From Serripes groenlandicus (taxonomy: Eukaryota > Mollusca > Bivalvia > Cardiida > Cardiidae), in the NCBI GenBank assembly GCA_031761405.1, contig JASEVX010000010.1, forward strand, positions 6,920,630 to 6,984,629: a DNA stretch of 64,000 bases. The letters are read 5' to 3'. Numbering within the stretch: the first letter of the stretch is position 1; every line of letters begins with the position of its first letter. Position numbers and translations under genes: made by a program. Below, in pieces: positions 40,944 to 51,262 of this stretch. The notes under the pieces are model-generated. The model had not been told where the DNA came from. It did no database searches and worked only from the letters and a program-made list of their open reading frames with translations.

Positions 40944-42645
40944 AAATATTCTGGAACAGTTCCAGAATTATACTAACATTGTTCCAGAATAAATGTTCAA
41001 GAACTGCTCTAGAACAAGCCCAGATCCGTTCTAGAACATTTAAAGAACATTTCTATTACGTTAAATGAGACAAATTTCAGGGACAGATGTTCTAGAACAG
41101 TTATGTTACTGTTTTTTGACCACTTGTTCAAGAACAGTTCTATAACAAATATTATAGAATAGATTGAAAACAGTTCACCTTCTATTGTGTTTTGGAGTTG
41201 TTCTAGAACTAGTCTAGAATAATTCTAGAACAGTTCCAGAACAATTCTTCTGGAAAAAGTGTCTCACTTAACGTTCTAGAACTGTCCCATAAACATTCTA
41301 GAACTGTCCCATAAACATTCTAGAACTGTCCCACAAACATTCCAGAACAGTTCTAGACCAGAGTTCCAGAACAATTCTAGAATTTTCTAGAATAGTTCAA
41401 GTATGGTTTCAGAACAATGAAGGTTTGTTCCAGAAATGATGTGGGATGGTTCTAGAATAGTTCCAGGACACCTGCTCAGTAAACAGCTGAATCATACTTG
41501 TATCTGTTCTAGAGCTTGGGTGGGATGTACCTAAAACAATCCAAGAAATATTCAATTAAAAGTAAACTCACAGAAACTACAATCATGTTTGCATTTATTA
41601 CATGTCTAAGATAGACTATGTTGTAATGGGTTATCCTAGACATTGAAGTAAATTACAAAATTAACTGAAAATGCCAGGGCCTGGAACTGCCTAAAGCCTA
41701 AGAGTGTTCCAAAAAGTAATCATGTTACAAGAGTTATCACTCAAAAGATGATGAATTTCAATTTAAATCACTGAATAAACATTCATTAACATAAGTTTTA
41801 CCTGTCAAGTGTTTCTAAGCCAAGTTGAATACATTCTGTGCTTGTAAAGCTTCATTTTATGTTTTTTCTATCTGCTTTTATCATTAGAATGAGAAGAAAA
41901 GTTATTTACAAATCACTTTGTACATAATATTTGATGACAATTCATTATAACCGAGTGTTTTGTGAAAACATTGCCTGAATTTTAACATGTCACATTATCA
42001 TTCATTTTGAAAATTTAAAATCTCAACTTCCTGTTGTTGTTGTTGCAATTATTTAAAAAAAAAGGTTCTAGTGTCCTTGTTTCTCTTCAGATGGATCAAG
42101 TTTAAGTGATTCATTCACACTGAGTTAAAAAATACAAAGTCATTATTATTTAATTAAATTGTAAAATTATTCTAAAAGTGTACTGGAATTATGTTGTAGA
42201 TCATTTCTAGAACATATGCAGAACTTGATATGATGATGATGATCTTCTAGAATTTTGTTTTAGAACATTTGTAGAACATTTCAAGAACTTGATATTTCCT
42301 TGAAATGTTCTAAAAATGTTCTGGAACATTTGTAGAACTTGTAAACCACAGATTATAAAAGTTCATATTTTTGAACATTTTAGAACACTTTTAGAACCAA
42401 ATATTAAAAATCTGTAGAAAATTTCTTTAACTGATTTTGTCCTTGAAAAGTTCTAAAAATGTTCTAGAATATTTCAAGAACACTTTCAGAATGAAAACAA
42501 GTTCAACAAATGTTCTGGATTTATTCTAGAATGATGTCTAGAACAAAAGTTCTAGAACATGCATATGTTACTGTTCTAGAACTGTTCTTGATGTTTTAGA
42601 ACTGTTCTAGAACTGTTCCATTTTCTAGAACATAATTTTGCAGGG
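40944..42645. repeat. Array of TTCTAGAA/GAACAnTTC palindromes in two blocks
   Basis: Dense, irregularly spaced GTTCTAGAAC, GTTCCAGAAC and AGAACATTT motifs fill 40944-41515 and 42195-42645. The 680 bp between (41516-42194) is AT-rich and almost free of them. No fixed period seen. Confidence 0.75.
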
Positions 42646-42714
42646 TTGACCATTCCAAATGTTAATTGAAAGCTGGACAAGTACATTGAAAAAAAAAATC
42701 AGCATTGGAAGGCT

Positions 42715-42874
42715 TTAACTCTTTCCCACATACAACAAATCTGCAGACTTTGAAATTATCAAGTTCAACTTATAAATAGAAAATCTCTATAAATGATAGT
42801 TACTGATTATTGAATTATTAAGTTGTAATCATTGTGGAAAATGGAGCAAGTATCTATATGTGGGAAAGTGTTAA
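42715..42874 (-). mobile_element. MITE A, right arm mostly deleted
   Basis: TTAACTCTTTCCCACATAC to TGTGGGAAAGTGTTAA. Lies at the right edge of the TTCTAGAA array. Confidence 0.8.
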
Positions 42875-42969
42875 ATGGCACGTACTTCAGGCAAATGTTA
42901 TTTATATCATGGTAAGTTGTTAACTGTACTCGACTGTAGACCCATAATTCCTGGACAATAGTCACCATT

Positions 42970-43110
42970 CAGATGACCAGATAAAGGGGAGAAAACTGGT
43001 CTTTTCCCCAATATATATATATATCCCTTACTACTTCACCAAACCCTATGTTGTGGATAATCAAAAGAATTGTCTCATGAGAAATGCCCCTCACCAAGTC
43101 TTCAGCTCTG
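42970..43110. mobile_element. MITE B, shortened
   Basis: CAGATGACCAGATAAAGGGG to GTCTTCAGCTCTG. Has CAAACCCTATGTTGTGG and AATTGTCTCATGAGA, with the right half of the palindrome deleted. Confidence 0.75.
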
Positions 43111-43349
43111 ACCAGTGGTAACGTAGATCTATCTCTCGGATTTATTTAAAATGTGGGCACATCAAAACTTCACCATGAAATACAGACATAAAGACCACTG
43201 GGGAACGCTGTGTTTCATCTTTTTAATCAATATTCATAATTAAAATCTTGCATGGATGATTGTTTTACAGCATTAACAAGAGTGTTCAAAGAAAAAGAAG
43301 GAGAAATTAGTGAGTGATCCCTCAGACTATGGGACTTCTTGCCACTATA

Positions 43350-43472
43350 CAGCCACAATGTTTTCCACTTTTAGTCATAGGTTATCCATTCAATTATAGA
43401 GATTTTCTATGTTTTGACAAAATATGTTCAAAGTCGTCTGCTGCAAAATTGTTGTATGAGGGAAAGGGTTAA
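43350..43472 (+). mobile_element. MITE A right half
   Basis: GCCACAATGTTTTCCAC to ATGAGGGAAAGGGTTAA. Confidence 0.85.
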
Positions 43473-43512
43473 GTACTATTAAAACTGAGATGAATTTGTT
43501 TCTCCTGCCTAT

Positions 43513-43622
43513 ACAAAGGAGAAATTGCTAAGTTTGAGCAATTTCTTCTTTTGTCACTAAGTTTTCAAAAAGCCGTCTGCTACAGAGGCGTCAAAAAGCG
43601 TCTATATGAGGGAAAGGGTGAA
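43513..43622 (-). mobile_element. MITE A right half
   Basis: AAAGGAGAAATTGCTAAG to ATGAGGGAAAGGGTGA. Confidence 0.8.
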
Positions 43623-43671
43623 AGGTTTCAAATTCAAATATCAACAAACATTGATTAGACATGCAAAATTA

Positions 43672-43860
43672 CAACAAGACCACCGCAAGCGAACGCAATC
43701 GCTTGTCTGCTTTTTACTAAGTCGAAAAAAGGGACATTACTGAATAATTATTAAAGCCAGAGTTATGTGACTTGGTACACACATGTTGAACGTTTTTTTA
43801 GGTATGAGGTAAGGTTAAAGTTTTGATATGATGCCAAGGGTATCACAATACCAAGCTAAA
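43672..43860 (+). repeat. Dispersed repeat, about 190 bp
   Basis: Starts ACAAGACCACCGCAAGCG and continues through GCCAGAGTTATGTGAC to the part shared with 3.9 kb. It resembles the 5' region of pearl-type elements. No core array follows. Confidence 0.5.
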
Positions 43861-44149
43861 ATGAAATCGGATTGATATACTTGGTTGATCTCATTTCAAT
43901 GACAGAGTAAGGGTCTAACCAAAAGAAGTATACCCGTCACGGCCGTCTCATCAGTCATAGGTGAAAAAATCTGTCAGAACTGATATTCCATTATGATAAT
44001 ATTACACATACCCTACAGCAAAACTTCTTGACAAAACATTACCTATAGGCTCAGCTATCGTTACAATAGAATGAAGCAATCTTTCCCATTTATTAATGCC
44101 ATTACAAGCTTTTTCAACAACAAATATTTACAACCTCTGGGAATTCTTT

Positions 44150-44275
44150 TTAACCTTTCCCTCATATTGGCACATCTGAAGCAGATAACTTAAAAGTTTG
44201 AAAACATTGGTGCAAGCAAAGAAATTGCATATTATGAAAAGATTCTGCTTTTGCCACAATGATTTCAATTATATC
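44150..44275 (+). mobile_element. MITE A left half
   Basis: TTAACCTTTCCCTCATATTG to TTGCCACAATGATTTC. Confidence 0.7.
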
Positions 44276-44305
44276 CAATTCAACATATGATTATGTTATT
44301 CAAGC

Positions 44306-44391
44306 TGAAAACTAGATATGGAAGAGTAAACAGGTCCAGCTTCCACAATATCTCTGTTAGTACTCATTAAATCTTATGTTGTGGGTTTAAA
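44306..44391. mobile_element. MITE B fragment
   Basis: ACAGGTCCAGCTTCCACAAT and TCTTATGTTGTGGGTTT are the left half of the family. It ends where a MITE A fragment starts. Confidence 0.55.
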
Positions 44392-44530
44392 AATAGTTGA
44401 AAACAGTGTGACAAAACGTGAAATAGCTTATCATGAACAATTTCTCCTTTTGCCACAATATTTTCAAAATTCGTCCACTGCAGTGGCATCATATATAATG
44501 CAACACATGTACTTGAGGTAAAAGTGTTAA
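44392..44530. mobile_element. MITE A, left end lost
   Basis: TAGTTGAAAACAGTGTGAC to TTGAGGTAAAAGTGTTAA. Replaces the right half of a MITE B. Confidence 0.7.
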
Positions 44531-44774
44531 TTAATAGATGGGACTAAGCGGCAATATTTGATCAAGCGTAAAAGGGCATACCACTACATCAACATGACAT
44601 TGAATTTGAGCAGATGTAGATTTATAAATGGGGAGAGTCATTCATCTGTTACCAAATATTTAAAGAAGTCAGTAGTCTTGCTTGAACAGGACAGGTATTT
44701 CAAATGTCAAAAATAAGGTTATGAAAGAGTTCAAGTTCAAATGACCTAGTAGTGTGGCTTTTATTGATTGACCC

Positions 44775-45000
44775 TTAACCCTTTCCCTCATACAGCAATT
44801 CTGCAGCAGACGACTTTGAACGTATTTTGTCAAAACATAGAAAATCTCCATAATTGAATGGATAACCTATGACAAAAATGTGGAAAACATTGTGGCAAAA
44901 GGAGAAATTGCACGTTTTGTGCAATTTCTTCTTTTGTCACTATGTTTTCAAAAACGTGTCTGCTGCAGAGGCGTCAGAAAGCGTCTATATGAGGGAAAGA
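44775..45000 (-). mobile_element. MITE A fused to the next copy
   Basis: TTAACCCTTTCCCTCATAC to ATGAGGGAAAGAC. The right terminal repeat merges with the left repeat of the next copy; only one is left at the junction. Confidence 0.85.
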
Positions 45001-45191
45001 CACTTTCTGACACCTCGGCAGCAGACGACATTTGACACATTGTGGAAAAACGAGCAATTTCTCCATTTGCCACATTGTTTTAACTTTTTTGGCATTAATC
45101 ATACCTTCATTTATAGAGATTTTCTATATTTCTGCCAACATGCTTTCTAAGCCGTCTGCTGCAGATTTGCTGTATGTGGGAGAAGGGTTAA
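45001..45191 (+). mobile_element. MITE A, second half of a fused pair
   Basis: CACTTTCTGACACCTCGGC to ATGTGGGAGAAGGGTTAA. Confidence 0.8.
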
Positions 45192-45375
45192 GATGCATTG
45201 CCTTCAAAATTATCAACAATCGCTAACAACAGACCATTTAGGGTTGATAAGATGTGAAAATCAACAATAAGGTATTCGTATAACCTTTCCAAAGGCTGAT
45301 CTGGATCATCGAAATCAGTCAATAAATTGGTGTGTCAACTTATTTCTAAAAGACAGTGTTTTATGCCACTTTAAA

Positions 45376-45556
45376 CAGAGGTCCAGATAATTGAAGGAGT
45401 GTACAGCTATTTTACCCACAATATCATCTCTCATAACATCCAACCAAACCCTATAATGTGGGTACTCAAAAGAATTGTCTCAATGAGACAATTCTTTTGA
45501 GTACCCACAACATAGAGTTAGAGAATAAAATAAGGATTTTAGAGCTGTTTAAACAA
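45376..45556. mobile_element. MITE B, right end decayed
   Basis: Starts CAGAGGTCCAGATAATTG. The centre is a nearly perfect palindrome, CTCAAAAGAATTGTCTCAAT, with GTACCCACAACATAG. Ends near TTTTAGAGCTG. Confidence 0.85.
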
Positions 45557-45561
45557 TTTTA

Positions 45562-45690
45562 AGTTTTATCACTCTTTCCTAGTTAAGTATCCAGCGTGTC
45601 AGTCCCAATGCTAACCCCACAATCCTGAGCACCTGAAGGAAGGAAAACCATTACTCAGGGGTTTCAAAATGACCCGGCAACAGGTTAAAT
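45562..45690 (-). mobile_element. SINE-B fragment
   Basis: Body motifs CAGCGTGTCAGTCCCAATGC and CACAATCCTGAGCACC are shared with the copy at 46.08 kb. The head is truncated. Confidence 0.5.
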
Positions 45691-45933
45691 TACCTGACAA
45701 CTTACGCACCTTTACTGGGCTTCTTTAACAGAATTTCCTTTACCCCTAGTGGGGGAGGACCCCCAGACCCCGTCTACTTTCAATTATTATCCTGCTTCCC
45801 CCAAACAAAATGAAACCCCTGATTACTCCCATTCATATTGACTGTTTTATGTCTCTTTCAACATTTTGATAACTAAATCATGCAAAACTGTTGTATCTAC
45901 ATCTTGTCACATCTAAGTGTCACAAGGAGAGAA

Positions 45934-46015
45934 AAACATGCAGCCAGTCCGGGGCTCGAACCCGGGACCTCTCGCTTTAGGGCAAGTACTCTACTGACTG
46001 AGCTAAATGGGCCGC
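45934..46015 (-). mobile_element. tRNA-like sequence with intact T-arm
   Basis: On minus, TTTAGCTCAGTCAGTAGAG is a good A-box/D-arm region and CCGGGTTCGAGCCCCGG forms a perfect T-arm. The acceptor strands do not pair and the anticodon loop is short, so I call it a SINE head or tRNA pseudogene. Confidence 0.5.
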
Positions 46016-46075
46016 TAACTTTAGTCTCTCCAACTGTGTACAAGTTCAGACCGTGACATAAGTTATATCAGTCTT

Positions 46076-46240
46076 TTCTGGTTATGTTACCAGTACTACT
46101 GATCCCATTCATCCTGACACCAGCGTCTCGGTCCCAATGCTTAATTACCCCACAATCCTGAACACTAAGGAAGGAAAGGAATTATCCCCATTCTGATTGA
46201 GTGACTGTTATAACCTCTTTCAACATTTATTCATGATTTA
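46076..46240 (-). mobile_element. SINE-B fragment
   Basis: TTTTCTGGTTATGTTACC, CATCCTGACACCAGCGTC and CACTAAGGAAGGAAAGG match the body of the 24.9 kb copy. The head is missing. Confidence 0.5.
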
Positions 46241-46250
46241 TAAGACAGTA

Positions 46251-46480
46251 TTAACCCTTGCCCTCATACGACAATTCTGCAGCAGACGACTTAAAACATA
46301 TTTTGTCAAAAAAAAAAATTCGCTATAATTGAATGGATAACCAATGACTTAAAGTGGAAAACATTGTGTCAAAAGGAGAAATTGCTCGTTTTGAGCAATT
46401 TCTTCTTTTGTCACTATGTTTTCAAAAAAGCTGTCTGCTGCAGAGGCGTCAGAAAGCGTCTATATGAGGGAAAGGGTTAA
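46251..46480 (-). mobile_element. MITE A, full length
   Basis: TTAACCCTTGCCCTCATACG to ATGAGGGAAAGGGTTAA. Confidence 0.9.
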
Positions 46481-46532
46481 GACTGTGTTACCTCACGTTA
46501 AATTATCAGTACCACTGATCCCATTAGCCTGT

Positions 46533-46771
46533 CAACATTTGAAAACAGTGTGGCAAAATAAGAAATTGCTCATAATGAGCAATGTCTCCTATCATAATTG
46601 CCACACATTATTCAACACTAGTAAATTATTATCAATATATAAAGTTTTGCTTTTTTATCTATTCAACACTTGTAAAATATTATAAATATATAAAGTTTGT
46701 TTTTTTATCTATATATGTTTAATTATTAAATTTTCTGCTCCAGATATAATGTTATGTGGGAAAGGGTTTAA
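46533..46771 (+). mobile_element. MITE A with an internal duplication, left end lost
   Basis: TTTGAAAACAGTGTGGC to ATGTGGGAAAGGGTTTAA. A block of about 60 bp (TATTCAACAC...ATATATAAAGTTTG) is doubled in the right arm. Confidence 0.75.
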
Positions 46772-46998
46772 CCCTTTCCCTCATACGACAATTCTGCAGC
46801 AGACGACTTTGAACATATTTTGTCAAATAATGGAAAATCTCTATAATTTAATGGATAACCTATGACTAAAAATGGAAAACATTGTGACAAATGGAGAAAT
46901 TGCACGTTTTGTGCAATTTCTTCTTTTGTTACTATGTTTTCAAAAAGCTGTCTGCTGCCGAGGCGTCAGAAAGCGTCTATATGAGGGAAAGGGTTTAA
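46768..46998 (-). mobile_element. MITE A, full length
   Basis: TTAACCCTTTCCCTCATACG to ATGAGGGAAAGGGTTTAA. Shares the left TTAA with the preceding copy. Confidence 0.9.
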
Positions 46999-47110
46999 CT
47001 CCCTCAGAAATGTCCAGTACCCAGGCCTCTGTATTGACTGCAGGGGAGTTTTATAATACACTGCTGATAATCAATGGATTAACACTTTGCAGGAAAAGAG
47101 GCTATTGTTT

Positions 47111-47327
47111 TTAAACCCTTTCCCACATTCAGCAAATCCGCAGCAGACGACTTTGAAAACCTCTACTCAAGATTCGTAAAATCTCTACAAATGAAGGTAT
47201 AATTACTGAACAAAAATTGAAAACATTGTGGCAAGAGAAGAAATTGCTTGTTTTGAGCAATTTCTTCTTTTGTCACAATGTCACCAAACTCCGTCTGCTG
47301 ATGCGTCTATAGGTAGGAAATGGTTAA
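47111..47327 (-). mobile_element. MITE A, full length
   Basis: TTAAACCCTTTCCCACATTC to AGGTAGGAAATGGTTAA. Confidence 0.85.
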
Positions 47328-47465
47328 GTAGAGTATTGGCTCTTAAAGAGTCTTTTCCTCAAAATGTTTATGCTTTTTAATAAAAGTTCATCATTCTAGT
47401 GGGAACTTTCTACAAATTTAGTGATGATTGAAGAAGGGATTAAAATTCTGCTATTTTTATCATCC

Positions 47466-47660
47466 ATAATCCTTTCCCATTTGAAGATAGATCTTCAGCA
47501 GACGACTTTCAAAAACTGCACAAGTTCTCCTTTTTCCACAATATTTTCAATTCAATTAAGTAATAAAAGTTGTTTTAATAATTTAATTTTCCCTTTACTT
47601 TTATTAAAAATCGTCTTGCTGCAGATTTGTTTAATGTTGTATGTGACACAACTGTAAATA
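47466..47660 (+). mobile_element. MITE A, degenerate; in FA2H intron 1
   Basis: ATAATCCTTTCCCATTTG, CTTCAGCAGACGAC, CGTCTTGCTGCAGATTTG. Right end decayed. Confidence 0.65.
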
Positions 47661-48024
47661 CATTATTTGGATGTCTACCACCTGAGGTCTCTAAAGTAAA
47701 TAACTCCAATCATGAATTGCCATAGCAACACTTTGTTTTAATTTGTTGGATCTGCTTCACGTCACGTAACGACCACTCGTGTTACGTAAAATAAGACTTT
47801 TACCTTCACTCAAAGGCACACAGCATTACCCTTGAACAAAATACACAAATGTCACGTAACAATATTTACCACACTCCAATATGCATGTCAAAAGACAATT
47901 CGGATAAACGAAAGGTGGTTTTAGGGAAAGTTCGGTAATTGGCCTAATTAGTAAAGGGTCTGTTTTGAGAGGGAGAGTTGATGAAAATACCATGGGAAAT
48001 GAAGCAAGAGTAAAATGTTCTTAC

Positions 48025-48279
48025 CACTCCGTTTTGTCGCTGGATGTCACCAATGTAATATTTATCCAAAATCTTGTAGGCAGCCGGAGAGTGTTTGTGA
48101 GTATCATGCGAGTTCATGACTTGCGTAACGTCTTGCCCGACGTGTTGTTCAATCAATTCTCGACCACCGGGGTGCCTGTCCGCGAAGTCCGTCAAATCAT
48201 AGGCTTTACCTGAACTAGTAACACACAATCTATCTCCGATCAACTGACATCGAAACGACGCCTCGGTGAGTGTCACCAT
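48025..48279 (-). CDS. FA2H: Fatty acid 2-hydroxylase-like protein, first coding exon (cytochrome b5 domain)
   Basis: The exon encodes 85 residues starting at an ATG in good context (AAAATGG) and ends in phase 0 at a GTAAGA donor whose G is at 48024. Seen: a cytochrome b5 heme domain with YDLTDF at about residues 27-32, the heme-ligand motif H36-P-G-G39, GQD at 48-50 and a second likely heme ligand, H63, in HKHS, followed by KYYIGDI. Family knowledge: FA2H is an ER membrane di-iron enzyme that 2-hydroxylates the fatty acyl chain of ceramides; its N-terminal b5 domain supplies electrons. Spacing and the GQD...HxHS...YYxG pattern fit FA2H better than free cytochrome b5, b5 reductase or front-end desaturases. 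No membrane or histidine-box exons were found leftwards, so the gene is partial here and intron 1 probably runs for many kilobases through MITE-rich DNA. Reading past the donor gives 26 unrelated residues and a stop. No TATA box was recognised upstream. Confidence 0.85.
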
Positions 48280-48299
48280 TTTTGTTATCCTGTTTTGAA

Positions 48300-48738
48300 C
48301 AAACCGGCCACTACCATATAATCACAACACATTAATGACTATGCAAGGTCAAAGGCGGTAGCCTCGTTTTCGAATCATTTTAGACTGGCTTACAGTATAC
48401 TACTCAATAATGGTTTTCACGATTGCATTATCTGTACACCCGACTCAGGTGTTCATTATAATTGGCTAATTATGATAGGCAAAAGGTATTTATAGAACAG
48501 GACGAATTTGTATATTGGTCAAGTGATTTTCAAATAAGTATCATAAGATTATGCTTTAATGTCTATTTTTAATTCAAACACAAAATTGGTAACCAGGTGC
48601 GGCTGTGGCCATACATTTACGATTTCGAAATAGTTTTGAAATATCTAAACTAGCCGATATGGCATAAACAATTTAAATCAGAAAATGTCAAATTACTTAG
48701 CGAAGCCATTTGATATCATTACTCGCATCATTAATGCG
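48300..48738. other. Upstream region of the FA2H-like exon
   Basis: Repeat-poor unique sequence 5' of the gene on the minus strand; the promoter should lie here. No TATA or CpG-rich core stands out by eye. Confidence 0.4.
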
Positions 48739-48888
48739 TTAACCCAGTTCCACGTGCAGACGTAGTTACAGAAGACGACGATTGAAAACATTGTGGAAAA
48801 AAATGAGAAATTGTTCAACATGATGGTGTAATCATTTTACCATTAAAAATCTCCGACTGTCATCTGCTATTTGACAATGGGGGTTCAA
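48739..48888 (+). mobile_element. MITE A, degenerate
   Basis: TTAACCCAGTTCCACGTGC to GACAATGGGGGTTCAA. Confidence 0.65.
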
Positions 48889-48891
48889 CTT

Positions 48892-49337
48892 TTAATCCTT
48901 TCCCAACTGTAGTCGCATTTTCCTGCATCTTTAGCAGACGACTTTTGAAAACATTGCGACAAAAGGAGAAATTGCTAAAAACGAGCAATTACTACTTTTG
49001 TCGCATATTTTTCATCTGTTTTCAGTAATTATACCTACGATAATAGAGGTTTTCCGTATTGTTTTAGTAAACATGTTTAACCCTTTCCCTCATATAGACG
49101 CTTTCTGACGCCTCTGCAGCAGACGGCTTTTTGAAAACATAATGACAAAAGAAGAAATTGCACAAAACGTGCAATTTCTCCTTTTGCCACAATGTTTTCC
49201 ACTTATAGTCATAGGTTTACCATTCAATTATAGAGATTTTCCAATTTTTGACAAATTACGTTCAAAGTCGTCTGCTACAGAATTGCCGTATGTATGAGGG
49301 AAAGGGTTAAAGATTTGTTGTATGTGGGAAAGGGTTA
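48892..49337 (+). mobile_element. MITE A interrupted by a younger MITE A
   Basis: TTAATCCTTTCCCAACTGTA at left. AGATTTGTTGTATGTGGG and AAAGGGTTAA after the inserted copy are its own right end. Confidence 0.85.
49077..49310 (+). mobile_element. MITE A, full length, nested in another MITE A
   Basis: TTAACCCTTTCCCTCATATA to ATGAGGGAAAGGGTTAA, at a TTAA of the outer copy. Confidence 0.9.
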
Positions 49338-49377
49338 AAATACAGGTAACATGCACGTTTGCCATATCAATGCACAA

Positions 49378-49530
49378 TGGGCTAAATAGGCCATATTGGA
49401 AGGTAGCTATAGTTGCCTAGGTGTACTATATGTGAGTACTGGTGCGAGAAAGCCAAGAAGCCGATGGTTGTGTGACTGCCGTAAGGTGTAATACTGTTGA
49501 AAACGGCTTTAAACTCCAACATATCGATGA
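49378..49530 (+). mobile_element. SINE-A 3' half
   Basis: GGGCTAAATAGGCC, GAGTACTGGTGCGAGAAAGC and TACTGTTGAAAACGGC correspond to the 3' half of SINE-A. There is no tRNA head. Confidence 0.55.
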
Positions 49531-50163
49531 AGCACTTGATGCCAACGTCGTCTTTTATTTGAAAACAGTATGAATTCCCACCTACAATTAATGTGAAGCA
49601 AACGATTTTTAAAATATATTTGTGAAAATATGGTGGATTTTCTCTTCAAAAGAAAGTCTAATTATTGAATAAGGTTGAAAACTCAGGGGGGTAGGGGTGT
49701 GGAGTAATGATTCCTGAAACAGAAAATCCACAGGAGGAGAAAAGTGTTTGTCCGGATTAAGATGCAAGGCATGCTCCGGCAGATCCGGGTCGATACTTTA
49801 AGCAGAGTTCACAATTTTGGTTTTCCCGCGGGACGCTCATGTGGGTAAAAGGTTGAATAGTGTCTGTACAGAAACAATTCCGAGTTGTGAATCAGGACGT
49901 TGCGCCGTTACAATGCCGAACAAATAGAACTATTGACTAAAACCTTCAGGACTGTCCGTGGGTTGGAGGTGTCGGTTTCCTCATAACTATTAATATTAAA
50001 CTCCAACATATCGATGAATCAATTCATGCTAACGTCGTCTTTTATTTGAAAACAGTATGAATTCCCACCTACAACTTATGTGAAGCAAACGATTTTTGAA
50101 AATATACCACCGGGTGGATTTTCTCTTTAAAAGAAAGTCTAATTATTGAATAGGGTTGCAAAC
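49515..50163. repeat. Direct duplication of about 170 bp around a MITE C remnant
   Basis: AAACTCCAACATATCGATGA through CTAATTATTGAATA-GGTTG occurs at about 49511-49685 and 49991-50163. Between them lie MITE C sequence and a flank that recurs at 51.9-52.05 kb. Confidence 0.8.
49711..49840. mobile_element. MITE C, right half
   Basis: ATGATTCCTGAAACAGAAAA to TTTTCCCGCGGGACGCTCAT. Its right flank (49841-50000) is repeated after the 51.6 kb copy. Confidence 0.75.
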
Positions 50164-50276
50164 AATGTGCCTTAATGAGACATTACTCATGTTTAGCCAT
50201 TTCTTATTTTGCCACAATTATTTCAATAGTCGGCTGCTGCAGCAGCATCAAAATTCGTCTTTTTATGGGAAAAGGT
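50153..50276. mobile_element. MITE A, degenerate, left end lost
   Basis: GGGTTGCAAACAATGTGCC, GTCGGCTGCTGCAG, right end TATGGGAAAAGGTAA. Confidence 0.6.
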
Positions 50277-50416
50277 AAACTGAAAGCCGTGAATCGTTTA
50301 TCATATTTAGCACCAGAAACCTGGACTACAGGAGACCCATGCACTTGGCGTTATTATGTTTATAAGCTGTCGGGAGGTCGTGGCGATTTTAAACTGAATC
50401 AATTGATCAATAACTC

Positions 50417-50632
50417 TTAACCCTATTCTTCTGGCACTTCTGCAGCAGACGGCATTTTGAAAACATAGTGACAAAAGAAGAAATTGCTCAAAACGAGCAA
50501 TTTCTCCTTTTGCCACAATGTTTTCCACTTTTAGTCATAGGTTATCCATTCAATTATAGAGATTTTCCATTATTTGACAAAATATGTTCAAAGTTGTCTG
50601 CTGAAGAATTGTCGTATGAGGGAAAGGGTTAA
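50417..50632 (+). mobile_element. MITE A, left arm altered
   Basis: TTAACCCTATTCTTCTGGC to ATGAGGGAAAGGGTTAA. Centre GCTCAAAACGAGC. Confidence 0.85.
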
Positions 50633-50756
50633 AGCGACCTGGTGAATGGGAGAACAATGAAGGTAGAGTAGAGAATACTAGTAACGTACTTTCTATAGTG
50701 ACCATGATCGATTCACGGCTTAACTCGTTTTCTTGCGCTCGAGATCATTCGTATTT

Positions 50757-51255
50757 CGGTTTTACGCCGTTTTCATTACTATTTCCGATATATCACGTTA
50801 GCCGAGCCCCGGTAGCTCAGTCTATAGCGCCGCGGGCTGTCAATCCAGGGGTTGTGAGTTCGAATCCCGGCTCGGCCAACTTTCTTTCCGACGATTGACA
50901 AACGTCAATGCGACATGCGTCATTCGTCTTCCATCAATGGGCTAAGTCTATGTGGAAAAGCAGCCAGTTGCTTGGGAAGATTGTTGTGTGGAGTACTGGT
51001 GTGAGCAAACCAGGAAATGCATGAGTAGGTGAACTGGCCGCAGTGATATAACTGAGAAAGTGTTGAAAAAAACGGCGTTAAACCCCAATCAATCAATTAT
51101 ATCACGTCGACTGTTCACTAATGGATGAACCCTTAGGAAACAAACCAGTTCTAGGATAGAAAATGTGCCTTGCCCATGGGCACTCCACCATGACCGCCTC
51201 GACTGGGGATCGTACCCGCTGCGTTAGAGAAGCAGACCACGTCGGACTTGTGAAA
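50757..51255 (-). mobile_element. SINE-C copy interrupted by SINE-A
   Basis: ACGCCGTTTTCATTACTATT at the left and CGACTGTTCACTAATGG onward at the right are one minus-strand SINE-C, with its tRNA-like head at about 51185-51250. It is split by a plus-strand SINE-A at 50799-51097. Confidence 0.7.
50799..51097 (+). mobile_element. SINE-A, full length, nested in SINE-C with 10-bp duplication
   Basis: Head GCCGAGCCCCGGTAGCTCAG, B-box GAGTTCGAATCCC, body, and a tail GGCGTTAAACC followed by (CAAT)n. TATATCACGT flanks it at 50789-50798 and 51098-51107. This is the best-preserved SINE-A here. The tail resembles the V-SINE/RUDI type described in molluscs (from memory). Confidence 0.9.
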
Positions 51256-51262
51256 ACGATAT

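Noticed and set aside
41516..42194. Gene or exon between the two TTCTAGAA blocks
   Set aside because: AT-rich sequence without an open frame of note or splice-bounded coding composition.
45934..46015. Functional tRNA gene on minus
   Set aside because: The T-arm is perfect but the acceptor strands do not pair and the anticodon loop is short. It behaves as a SINE head. The other tRNA-like stretches (3319, 4490, 8018, 20936, 50801) are likewise SINE heads or decayed.
47965..48213. 82-codon plus-strand ORF
   Set aside because: Antisense shadow of the FA2H-like exon; no homology of its own.
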